A stretch of DNA of 37,984 bases from Paraburkholderia sp. C35 (GTDB lineage: Bacteria > Pseudomonadota > Gammaproteobacteria > Burkholderiales > Burkholderiaceae). Both the position numbers and the translations under genes were made by a program. The notes beneath the pieces are model-generated. The model ran no database searches and was not told where the DNA came from. It saw only the letters and a program-made list of their open reading frames with translations. Below are positions 1-7,211 of the stretch, one piece after another; the stretch's first letter is position 1, and the number at the start of each line of letters is the position of its first letter. The stretch is from contig NZ_QBUY01000091.1 of assembly GCF_003121405.1 (NCBI RefSeq), forward strand, positions 1 to 37,984, written 5' to 3'.

Positions 1-110
1 GTTCAGCGGCTTTCTTTTGCCTACTTTTCTTTGCCGCGGCAAAGAAAAGTAGGTGCTGCCCCGCACAGGGGCGACGCATGAAGCACCAATACCAAATCGC
101 GGATGCCAGC
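1..110 (+). repeat. Palindromic intergenic repeat element, left copy
   Basis: This 110-bp element contains a perfect 34-bp palindrome at 20-53, with arms reading CCTACTTTTCTTTGCC. A second hairpin of the GCCCC/GGGGC type lies at about 59-72. An inverted copy fills 37875-37984, and about 98 of 110 positions match by eye. From memory, palindromes of this kind are abundant in Paraburkholderia-type genomes, often at gene 3' ends. Read from the minus-strand gene that enters it, the order is hexanucleotide tract, GC hairpin, then long palindrome. The right copy has the same order relative to its own upstream gene. Its function is unknown; a REP/RAYT-like element or a transcript 3'-end structure are possible. 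No transposase is visible. Confidence 0.85.
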
Positions 111-709
111 AAAACCAAAACCAAAACCAAACCCAAAACCAAAACCAAAACCAAAACCAAACCCTCACCCATCCCCACCGACGCAGTCGGCCTCAACGCT
201 GTCCGCGCATCATCCGACGCCCCGCAATACTGCCGCAGCAACGCCACCTCACGCTCATGCACCTCAACGGGAAACCACACAGCGCCCGCGGCGAGCATAT
301 ACCTCGCACGATGCTGCCCGTTACGAAACGCAACAACGCCTTCATGCTCCAGCCGCAGTAACCCCAGCAACCCCGGCGCACGCCGCGTCGAAATCGTCAC
401 ATAAGGCATCTGCGGAATCCGCGCGTTGGAAGGATCGAGAAACTCGCGAATACCGCGCACCTTCCCCTGATGCCACTCGTGCACAGGCGGCAACACATAG
501 TCGGTATCGTCGCGGTCGGCACAGGCGAGCAGCTTGCGCGCGTCGACCAGCACGACCTGGTGCCGCGTGCCATCCGTCGTGAAGACGCGCTTCAGCCGCA
601 CGTGGCCATAGGGAGGATGCTCGTGCAGCGGAACGATCCAGACTGGCTCGTTGCTGGGAGACGGCGCTGCCGTGGAAGGCGTGGTCGGTAGTTCCATCAA
701 TGTGGACAT
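1..709 (-). CDS. Plasmid fertility inhibition factor-like protein, ParB/Srx-like motif (3' partial)
   Basis: The gene starts at ATG 709, with a second in-frame ATG at 697. It stays open to the left edge, giving 236 residues without a stop. Residues 20-160 resemble the FiwA/Osa-like plasmid fertility inhibition family by recall. FRNGQHRARY at 128-137 followed by FPVEV resembles the ParB/sulfiredoxin-fold nucleotide-binding motif. Osa and FiwA proteins of conjugative plasmids block transfer of competing DNA. From residue 181 the coding comes from repeat DNA: a Gly/Val/Leu run, then LASAIWYWCF, and a basic end containing KKSRQKK. It therefore has a predicted hydrophobic segment (about 184-210) plus a positive tail that the family should not need. 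The gene is transcribed divergently from the crotonase gene. Family assignment is moderate. The true C-terminus lies outside the window. Confidence 0.6.
   Translation of the reverse strand, partial: MSTLMELPTTPSTAAPSPSNEPVWIVPLHEHPPYGHVRLKRVFTTDGTRHQVVLVDARKLLACADRDDTDYVLPPVHEWHQGKVRGIREFLDPSNARIPQMPYVTISTRRAPGLLGLLRLEHEGVVAFRNGQHRARYMLAAGAVWFPVEVHEREVALLRQYCGASDDARTALRPTASVGMGEGLVLVLVLVLGLVLVLVLLASAIWYWCFMRRPCAGQHLLFFAAAKKSRQKKAAE
111..164 (+). repeat. Hexanucleotide tandem repeat (AAAACC)n
   Basis: Nine 6-bp units run from 111 to 164. Seven are AAAACC and two (129-134 and 159-164) are AAACCC variants. The unit is two codons long, so gain or loss of units would not shift the reading frame crossing it on the minus strand, where it reads as alternating Val-Leu with two Gly-Leu units. 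The tract abuts the conserved 110-bp element. The right-hand copy has a shorter, degenerate TTTTGC tract at the corresponding place. Confidence 0.9.
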
Positions 710-982
710 TGGGCGTACTCCATGCGCCGGTGCGTGCGCGCGCCCTGGCTGTTCAAAATTCGCCTAAGCTACGAGGCGATTGTTAAAACCACGTGACTTA
801 TCGACAAGCGATTCGCGCTGCATCGCCATCCGGTCGCCACGCATCGTTGCGCAGGCTGTTGCTTGCTGCTTTAGCGGTCGTTTTGCGCGGTTCTTTAGGG
901 TGTCGCCGCACACGTCGCCACTTTTTTTCAGTGCTTGTCTTCCAGTCTAGATGTTGCAGCGTAACTCGCAGCGGAGAAAACG
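710..982. promoter_or_regulatory. Divergent intergenic region between the fertility-inhibition-like gene and the crotonase gene
   Basis: This 273-bp region must hold both promoters. An inverted repeat TCGCCT/AGGCGA with an 8-nt spacer lies at 760-779. A GGAG ribosome binding site lies just before the ATG at 983. No convincing -35/-10 pair is seen. Confidence 0.35.
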
Positions 983-1849
983 ATGGCTAGCGAACAGTTT
1001 GGAGAATTCGTGCGAATCGAAACTGCACAAAAAAACCCAACTGCACAGAATCAGCAAGCTGCTCTCCCGCTCGATGCCGTCGCGACGATCGTCATCGACC
1101 GGCCGGCGCGTCGCAATGCCATCGATCGTCCGACAGCGGAAGCGCTTTCAGCCGCGTTCCGCCGCTTCGAAGCCAACGACGCATGGCGCGCCGCCGTACT
1201 GACGGGCGCCGGCGGCACGTTCTGCGCGGGCGCAGACCTCACTGCCCTACAAGACGACGAGCGGCGCAACGAATTGCACGCCGACGGCAGCGGACCCGGA
1301 CCGATGGGACCGACGCGCATGATGTTCACCAAACCCGTGATCGCGGCGATTGCAGGTCATGCAGTGGCGGGCGGACTCGAACTCGCCGCGCTGTGCGATC
1401 TGCGCGTGGTCGAAGCGGACGCCGTGCTGGGCGTGTTTTGCCGGCGCGTAGGCATTCCGCTGATCGATGGCGGCACGATCCGGCTGCCGCGTCTGATCGG
1501 CCAGTCGCGTGCGCTCGATCTGATCCTGACAGGCCGCGCCGTCACCGCCGATGAGGCGCTGGCATTCGGACTCGCCAATCGCGTCGTACCGGCAGGCACG
1601 GCGCGCGCCGCTGCCGAGCGGCTTGCAGCCGAACTGGCGGCGTTCCCGCAAGCCGCGTTGCTCGCCGACCGCCGTTCGGTCTACGACAACTCGCCGCTCG
1701 ACGATCTGCCCGAAGCGCTGCGCCGCGAAGGCGCCGGCGGCTACGCGGCGGTGTTCTCGCAAGGCGTGGCGGGAGCGGCTGCATTCGCTGCGGGAGCGGG
1801 CCGTCACGGCACCCGTCTCGATCACAGCCCGGATAAAAATGTCCCTTGA
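983..1849 (+). CDS. Crotonase/enoyl-CoA hydratase family protein
   Basis: The product is 288 aa and probably acts on an acyl-CoA thioester in the cytoplasm. The start is supported by GGAG seven to eight bases before ATG. Core motifs of the crotonase fold are present: IDRPARRNA, the oxyanion-hole segment GTFCAGADL, and GHAVAGGLELAALCDL, which carries the glutamate equivalent to Glu144 of rat hydratase. The segment VFCRRVGIPLIDGGT lies where classical hydratases carry the second catalytic glutamate (Glu164), and a cysteine appears to replace it. That pattern is typical of a subfamily annotated only as enoyl-CoA hydratase, whose reaction may not be hydration. The N-terminal 35 residues before the fold look low in complexity. 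It has no obvious operon partner, so the substrate cannot be named. Confidence 0.85.
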   Translation: MASEQFGEFVRIETAQKNPTAQNQQAALPLDAVATIVIDRPARRNAIDRPTAEALSAAFRRFEANDAWRAAVLTGAGGTFCAGADLTALQDDERRNELHADGSGPGPMGPTRMMFTKPVIAAIAGHAVAGGLELAALCDLRVVEADAVLGVFCRRVGIPLIDGGTIRLPRLIGQSRALDLILTGRAVTADEALAFGLANRVVPAGTARAAAERLAAELAAFPQAALLADRRSVYDNSPLDDLPEALRREGAGGYAAVFSQGVAGAAAFAAGAGRHGTRLDHSPDKNVP

Positions 1850-2063
1850 ATTAAGGGTTTTTCGATGCGAGATGGGCGCGACATCGCCGGGCAATCGACG
1901 AAATACAACAGTGTGCGAAGCAGAACGCACAGTCATATTGATTTAGGTAGAATTCCCTACTGATTTACCCTGACCGGCGCCCGCGCTCTCGTCCCGAAGC
2001 GCGCGCAGGCAGCGCGAACGGCCCATTCGCCCGCCGCCGCGATCCTCCCGTGAAAGTCCCATC

Positions 2064-3221
2064 ATGCCTTTGCCCCTGCTTGCCCTTGCCGTCGCCGCGT
2101 TCGGAATCGGTACCACCGAATTCGTCATCATGGGGCTGCTACCCGATGTCGCGCGCGACCTGAGCGTGTCGATTCCGGCAGCGGGCATGCTGGTGTCGGC
2201 ATACGCGCTCGGCGTGACGATCGGCGCACCGATCGTCGCCATCGCGGTGGCGAACATGCCGCGCAAGAAAGCGCTGATGAGCCTGATCGGCATCTTCATT
2301 CTCGGCAACCTGCTGTGCGCGATCGCGCCGGGCTACGCGGTGCTGATGGCCGCGCGCATCGTCACGGCGTTCTGCCACGGCGCGTTCTTCGGCATCGGCT
2401 CGGTGGTGGCAGCCGGCCTCGTTGCGCCGAACCGCCGCGCGCAGGCCATCGCGCTGATGTTCACCGGCCTCACGCTCGCCAACGTGCTCGGCGTGCCGCT
2501 CGGCACCGCGCTCGGCCAGGCCGTCGGCTGGCGCGCAACCTTCTGGGCCGTGACGGGCATCGGCGTGATCGCGGCCATCGCGCTCGCAGTGTGTCTGCCG
2601 TCGAAGATCGAGATGCAGAAGGCGAGCCTCGTCCACGAATTCACGGTGCTGAAGAACCCGCAGGTATTGATGGTGCTCGGCACGAGTGTGCTGGCGTCGG
2701 CGAGCCTGTTCTCGACCTTCACCTACATCACGCCGATTCTCGAAGACGTCACGGGCTTCACGCCGCACGCGGTCACCATGGTGCTGCTGCTGTTCGGCCT
2801 CGGGCTGACGGTGGGCAGCACAATCGGCGGCAAGCTCGCCGACTGGCGCCCGGTGCAGTCGCTGCTGTCGTTCCTGCTGGCTATCGTCGCGATCCTCTCC
2901 ATCTTCGCGATGACGATGCACAGCGAAATCCCCGCGATGATCACGATTTTCCTGTGGGGCGTGCTCGCGTTCGCGATCGTGCCGCCGCTGCAGATGCTGA
3001 TCGTCGATCGCGCGAGCAGCGCGCCGAATCTGGCCTCGACGCTCAATCAGGGCGCCTTCAACCTCGGCAATGCAACGGGCGCGTGGCTCGGTGGCATGGC
3101 GATCGGCGCCGGCGCCCCGCTCACGTCGCTGCCGTGGGTCGGCGTGCTGACGGCGGCGGCTGCCGTCGCGCTGACGTGGTGGTCGGTGTCGCTCGACCGG
3201 CGTCTGCCGGTTGCGGGATAA
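2064..3221 (+). CDS. MFS transporter, DHA1 family (AraJ/YdhP-like)
   Basis: This 385-aa protein has the hydrophobic pattern of twelve membrane helices. Helix 1 carries GIGTTEFVIMGLLPDVA, the signature of the AraJ/YdhP/SotB branch of drug:H+ antiporter-1 transporters. Helices 3-5 contain ARIVTAFCHGAFFGIG and a loop with RRAQAIALMFTGLTLANVLGVPLG, also typical of this branch. These are inner-membrane exporters of sugars, drugs or arabinose-like compounds, but the substrate cannot be read from the sequence. The ribosome binding site before ATG 2064 is weak. The next MFS gene follows 84 bp downstream on the same strand, so the two could be cotranscribed. The 214 bp before it show no clear promoter. 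Confidence 0.88.
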   Translation: MPLPLLALAVAAFGIGTTEFVIMGLLPDVARDLSVSIPAAGMLVSAYALGVTIGAPIVAIAVANMPRKKALMSLIGIFILGNLLCAIAPGYAVLMAARIVTAFCHGAFFGIGSVVAAGLVAPNRRAQAIALMFTGLTLANVLGVPLGTALGQAVGWRATFWAVTGIGVIAAIALAVCLPSKIEMQKASLVHEFTVLKNPQVLMVLGTSVLASASLFSTFTYITPILEDVTGFTPHAVTMVLLLFGLGLTVGSTIGGKLADWRPVQSLLSFLLAIVAILSIFAMTMHSEIPAMITIFLWGVLAFAIVPPLQMLIVDRASSAPNLASTLNQGAFNLGNATGAWLGGMAIGAGAPLTSLPWVGVLTAAAAVALTWWSVSLDRRLPVAG

Positions 3222-3305
3222 GCACACGAGGCAACATACTCGAAGCCTGCACCCTGCCATCGCAAGGTGCATCTGACATGCGGGCGGTGTAGCATCTCGC
3301 CCGAT

Positions 3306-4463
3306 ATGAAAGTCGTCTTCTCCCGTGATTTCCTCGCGCTGATCCTGAGTGTGGCCGTGGTCGGCCTCGGCAGCGGCGCAACGCTCCCTCTCACCGCCCT
3401 CGCGCTGACGCAAGCGGGCTACGGCACCGACGTGGTCGGCCTGCTGACGGCCGCGCAGGCGGGCGGCGGGCTGTTCATCGTGCCCGTCGCCGGCTGGATC
3501 GCCGCGCGCTGCGGTGGGCGCCACGCGATCATCGGCTCGGTGCTGATCGTCGCCGTGGCCACTGCGCTGATGCAGGTCACCGCCAATCCCTTCGTCTGGG
3601 CCGTGCTGCGCATGCTGTGCGGCGCGGCGCTGATGCTGCTCTTCACCATCGGCGAAGCATGGGTCAATCAACTCGCCGACGATGCCTCGCGTGGCCGCGT
3701 CGTCGCGATCTATGCGACCAACTTCACGCTGTTCCAGATGGCCGGTCCGGTGCTGGTCAGTCAGATCGCGCAGTTCGAGCATTGGCGCTTTCTGATCTGC
3801 GGCGCGATTTTTCTGATCGCGCTGCCCGTGCTGTCGATGATCCGCTCCGCCCCGCACGCGCATGACGAACACGAGCCGCACGGCAGCTGGCGTCACGTCC
3901 TGCCGCAAATGCCCGCGCTCGTGATCGGCACTGGCTTTTTCGCGCTGTTCGACACGATCGCGCTATCGCTGATGCCGCTGTTCGCCATGTCGCATGGCAT
4001 TCCGACGGAAGTCGCGGTGCTGTTCGCATCGGCTTTGCTGCTCGGCGACACGACGATGCAGTTCCCCATCGGCTGGCTCGCGGATCGACTGGGGCGCGAG
4101 CGCGTGCATATCGGTTGTGCGGTGCTGGTGGTCGTGCTGCTGCCGCTGCTGCCGTGGGCCGTGCAGCACGCGTGGCTGTGCTGGCCGCTGCTCTACGTGC
4201 TCGGCGCGGCGGCGGGCGCGATCTATACGCTGTCGCTGGTGGCGTGCGGCGAGCGCTTTCGCGGCGTGGCGCTGGTGTCGGCGCGTTCGCTGGTCGGCGC
4301 GTCGTGGAGTATCGCGAGTTTCGGCGGGCCGTTGAGCGCGGGCGCGTTGATGAAGAGCGTCGGCAACGACGCGATGATCGCCGTGGTGCTCGCGAGTGCG
4401 CTCGCGTTTCTCGCGGCGGTGCTGTGGGAGAAGCGGCGCGGCGTAGCGAGCGCGGCGTCCTGA
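3306..4463 (+). CDS. MFS transporter, YcaD-like
   Basis: This 385-aa inner-membrane protein shows a twelve-helix pattern. The segment around residue 115, GEAWVNQLADDASRGRVVAIYATNF in short overlapping pieces, matches the YcaD-type MFS branch, in which an E-x-W-x-N motif and SRGR precede helix 5. Its substrate is unknown. I chose ATG 3306, because upstream extension to 3267 adds a Cys-rich stretch unlike a membrane-protein N-terminus. It lies 84 bp after another MFS gene on the same strand, and a strong terminator follows its stop within 10 bp. A short His-rich central loop (around HAHDEHEPH) separates the two six-helix halves. Confidence 0.85.
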   Translation: MKVVFSRDFLALILSVAVVGLGSGATLPLTALALTQAGYGTDVVGLLTAAQAGGGLFIVPVAGWIAARCGGRHAIIGSVLIVAVATALMQVTANPFVWAVLRMLCGAALMLLFTIGEAWVNQLADDASRGRVVAIYATNFTLFQMAGPVLVSQIAQFEHWRFLICGAIFLIALPVLSMIRSAPHAHDEHEPHGSWRHVLPQMPALVIGTGFFALFDTIALSLMPLFAMSHGIPTEVAVLFASALLLGDTTMQFPIGWLADRLGRERVHIGCAVLVVVLLPLLPWAVQHAWLCWPLLYVLGAAAGAIYTLSLVACGERFRGVALVSARSLVGASWSIASFGGPLSAGALMKSVGNDAMIAVVLASALAFLAAVLWEKRRGVASAAS

Positions 4464-4470
4464 TCACAAA

Positions 4471-4505
4471 AAAACCGCGCGGGTTGCAGCACCCCGCGCG
4501 GTTTT
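4471..4505. terminator. Bidirectional intrinsic terminator
   Basis: A 13-bp perfect stem (4471-4483 with 4493-4505) has a 9-nt loop. A-rich on one side and TTTT on the other, it can end both the MFS gene from the left and the fahA operon from the right. The two units converge here. Confidence 0.9.
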
Positions 4506-4562
4506 CAGTCACATGCGCGTCACGTTCGACATGAACGCGACGCAGCCTGTCACGCTACGGCT

Positions 4563-5873
4563 TCACTGATGCGCCGGCAAAATCTCGCCGACGCACGTAA
4601 CAAAGCCCACGCGATAACCCTCGCCCTGCCACCAGCCCACGAGCGTCAGTTCGTCGCCGTCTTCGATGAACGCGCGCGTGCCGCCCTCCTTCAGTTGCAG
4701 CGGATTCTTGCCGCTCCAGGTCATCTCGAGCAGGCTGCCGCACGAATCCTCGGTCGGACCGCTGATCGTGCCCGAACCCATCAGATCGCCGACGCGCGTA
4801 TTGCAGCCCGACACCGTGTGATGCGCTAACTGCTGCGCCATCGTCCAGTACATATGGCGGAAGTTGGTGCGTGAAATCGTCGTCGCTTCCTTGGCGCCTT
4901 GCGGCTTGAGCAGCACTTCGAGCGAAATGTCGAACGCATGCTCGCCGCCGTGACGCAGATACTCGAGCGGCTGCGGATCCTGCACCGGCTGCGCGACACG
5001 GAACGGTTCGAGCGCATCGAGCGTGACGATCCACGGCGAGATGGTCGTGCCGAAGGTCTTCGCGTTGAACGGCCCGAGCGGCACGTATTCCCATTGCTGG
5101 ATGTCGCGGGCGCTCCAGTCGTTCAGCAGCACCATGCCGAAAATGTGATTCTCCGCGTCTTCACACGCAATCGGATCGCCAAGCGCATTGCCGCGACCGA
5201 TGACGAAACCCGTCTCCAGTTCGATATCCAGCTTGCGGCACGCGCCATAAACCGGCCGCTCCTGATCCGGCAACTTCAGCTGGCCATTCGGACGGCGCAC
5301 AGGCGTGCCGCTCACCACCACGGAAGACGCGCGCCCGTTGTACCCAATCGGAATCTCCGACCAGTTCGGCAGCAGCGCATTCTTCGGATCGCGGAACATC
5401 GAACCGACGTTCGTCGCGTGCTCCTTCGACGAATAGAAATCCGTGTAGCCAGGAATCTGCACGGGCAGATGCAGCGCCGCGTGCGACTGGCGGATCAGCG
5501 CGCGGTTGCGCAGTTCGGCGTCGTCGCGCAGTGCCGCGTGATCGCGCGACAGCAGCTTGCTCAACTGGATGCGCACGCTGCGCCACGTATCGCGGCCGAG
5601 TGCGATGAAATCGTTCAGCGCGTCGCGCACGAACACGCTATCGCCCGCGCCCGATGACGGCACCGTCAGCAGACCCGCGCTTTCAAGCGCGGCCAGATCG
5701 ACGATGCAGTCGCCAATCGCGACGCCCGCGCGGCGCGTCGTATTCAGCGCGTCGCTGAAAATGCCGAACGGCAGATTCTGGATCGGGAAATCGCAGGACG
5801 GTTCGTTAGCCGATTCGACCCAACTTTTGCGCGACGCGTCGAGTGTCGCCTGAAGATCGCTCGATGCGTTCAT
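4563..5873 (-). CDS. fahA: Fumarylacetoacetase
   Basis: This 436-aa enzyme hydrolyses fumarylacetoacetate to fumarate and acetoacetate, the last step of tyrosine and homogentisate breakdown. From ATG 5873 the catalytic and metal ligands of the FAH fold are present: Asp145 in PGYTDF, His152 in KEHATNVG, Glu218 and Glu220 in DIELETGF, and Asp252 in NDWSARD. The N-terminal SH3-like domain occupies about residues 1-120. Length agrees with the family. ATG 5873 overlaps the hmgA stop by four bases (ATGA), pointing to translational coupling, so I prefer it over an upstream in-frame start at 5915. It is the last gene of a three-gene operon and ends at the terminator at 4471-4505. Confidence 0.97.
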   Translation of the reverse strand: MNASSDLQATLDASRKSWVESANEPSCDFPIQNLPFGIFSDALNTTRRAGVAIGDCIVDLAALESAGLLTVPSSGAGDSVFVRDALNDFIALGRDTWRSVRIQLSKLLSRDHAALRDDAELRNRALIRQSHAALHLPVQIPGYTDFYSSKEHATNVGSMFRDPKNALLPNWSEIPIGYNGRASSVVVSGTPVRRPNGQLKLPDQERPVYGACRKLDIELETGFVIGRGNALGDPIACEDAENHIFGMVLLNDWSARDIQQWEYVPLGPFNAKTFGTTISPWIVTLDALEPFRVAQPVQDPQPLEYLRHGGEHAFDISLEVLLKPQGAKEATTISRTNFRHMYWTMAQQLAHHTVSGCNTRVGDLMGSGTISGPTEDSCGSLLEMTWSGKNPLQLKEGGTRAFIEDGDELTLVGWWQGEGYRVGFVTCVGEILPAHQ

Positions 5874-7192
5874 CGTTGCTCCGGATTGAAGTGTTTCTTG
5901 AGACCTTGCCAGCATTCGAAGTAATGCGCCTGCAACTGCGCCGTTTCGAGCGCGAAACGCGTCGGCTTGAGCAGCGTGCGCGTTTCGAACATGAAGGCCA
6001 TTGTGTTGTCGACCTTGTGCGGCTTGCTGGTGTCGCTATTCGATGCCTTCTCGAAGGTATCGGCATCCGGGCCATGGCCCGACATGCAGTTATGAAGGCT
6101 TCCGCCGCCCGGCACAAAGCCTTCCGCCTTCGCGTCGTACGCGCCGTGCACGAGGCCCATGAACTCGCTCGCGACATTGCGATGGAACCAGGGCGGGCGG
6201 AACGTATCTTCGGCCGCGAGCCAGCGCGGCGGGAAGACCACGAAGTCGATCGTATCGACGCCCGGCGTGTCGCTCTGCGCCTGCAGCACGAGGAAAATCG
6301 ACGGGTCCGGGTGGTCGAAGCTGATCGAGCCGATCGTGTTGAAGTGGCGCAGGTCGTACTTGTACGGCGCATAGTTGCCGTGCCACGCGACCACGTCGAG
6401 CGGCGAATGGCCGATGTCCGCGCGCCACAGATGGCCGTTGAGTTTCGCGACCAGTTCGAAATCGCCTTCGCGATCTTCGTACGCGGCGTGCGGCGTCAGG
6501 AAATCGCGCGGATTCGCGAGACCGTTCGAGCCGATCGGCCCGAGATCCGGCAAGCGCAACTGCGCGCCAAAGTTCTCGCAGATATAACCGCTCGCCTTGC
6601 CGTCTGGCAGCGACACGGAAAACCGCACGCCGCGCGGAATCACCGCGATCTCAAACGGCTCGACATCCAGCTTGCCCAGTTCCGTGAAGATCGCCAGACG
6701 CCCGGCCTGCGGCACGATCAGCAGTTCGCCGTCGGCGTTGTAGAAGAAGCGGTCCTGCATCGACTGGTTGGCCGCATACACGTGAATCGCGCAACCGTTC
6801 ATCGCTTCCGCCGCGCCGTTGCCCGCCATCGTCACCCAGCCGTCGATGAAATCCGTCGGTTCGGACGGCATCGGCAGCGGATCCCAGCGCAGCTGGTTGG
6901 GCGGTGTCGGCGGCACGTCGGCGAAATTCGCGACCAGCTTGTGCGACGGCAGCGCCGTGAACGGCTGATGCACGGCCGCCGGACGGATGCGGTACAGCCA
7001 CGAACGGCGGTTATGGCCGCGCGGCGCCGTGAATGCCGTGCCCGACAACTGCTCGGCGTACAGGCCATACGGTGCACGCTGCGGCGAGTTGCGGCCTTGC
7101 GGCAGCGCGCCGGGCAAGGCCTCGGTGGCAAATTCGTTGGCGAAACCGGACTGATAGCCCGGCTGGATTTCGCGTCTTGTGGATGATTCCAT
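5870..7192 (-). CDS. hmgA: Homogentisate 1,2-dioxygenase
   Basis: This 440-aa cytoplasmic ring-cleaving Fe(II) dioxygenase converts homogentisate to maleylacetoacetate. The C-terminal cupin carries the iron ligands in PPWFHRNVASEFMG (His and Glu) and the third His in MSGHGPD, together with PGGGSLHN. The N-terminus QPGYQSGFANEFATEALPG is diagnostic of the family. ATG 7192 follows GGAG at seven bases, while the upstream extension to 7243 has no such site. The gene starts 19 bp after the AAHS transporter stop and overlaps fahA by four bases. No maleylacetoacetate isomerase or 4-hydroxyphenylpyruvate dioxygenase gene is in the window, so the pathway is split across loci. Confidence 0.98.
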   Translation of the reverse strand: MESSTRREIQPGYQSGFANEFATEALPGALPQGRNSPQRAPYGLYAEQLSGTAFTAPRGHNRRSWLYRIRPAAVHQPFTALPSHKLVANFADVPPTPPNQLRWDPLPMPSEPTDFIDGWVTMAGNGAAEAMNGCAIHVYAANQSMQDRFFYNADGELLIVPQAGRLAIFTELGKLDVEPFEIAVIPRGVRFSVSLPDGKASGYICENFGAQLRLPDLGPIGSNGLANPRDFLTPHAAYEDREGDFELVAKLNGHLWRADIGHSPLDVVAWHGNYAPYKYDLRHFNTIGSISFDHPDPSIFLVLQAQSDTPGVDTIDFVVFPPRWLAAEDTFRPPWFHRNVASEFMGLVHGAYDAKAEGFVPGGGSLHNCMSGHGPDADTFEKASNSDTSKPHKVDNTMAFMFETRTLLKPTRFALETAQLQAHYFECWQGLKKHFNPEQR

Positions 7193-7211
7193 GCAAAGTC
7201 TCCGATGAATC

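Noticed and set aside
111..164. CRISPR-like array
   Set aside because: The repeat unit is only 6 bp with no spacers; it is a simple tandem repeat.
53..582. Plus-strand frames in the left repeat encoding Lys-Pro or Gln-Asn repeats
   Set aside because: They arise from the AAAACC tract and lie antisense to the fertility-inhibition-like gene.
2139..3908. A 589-codon minus-strand open frame across both MFS genes
   Set aside because: It is extremely rich in Arg, His, Gln and Asp with no recognisable domain, and is antisense to two clear membrane transporters.
5843..7186. A 447-codon plus-strand frame antisense to hmgA
   Set aside because: It mirrors the codon structure of hmgA and has an Arg-rich composition with no family resemblance.
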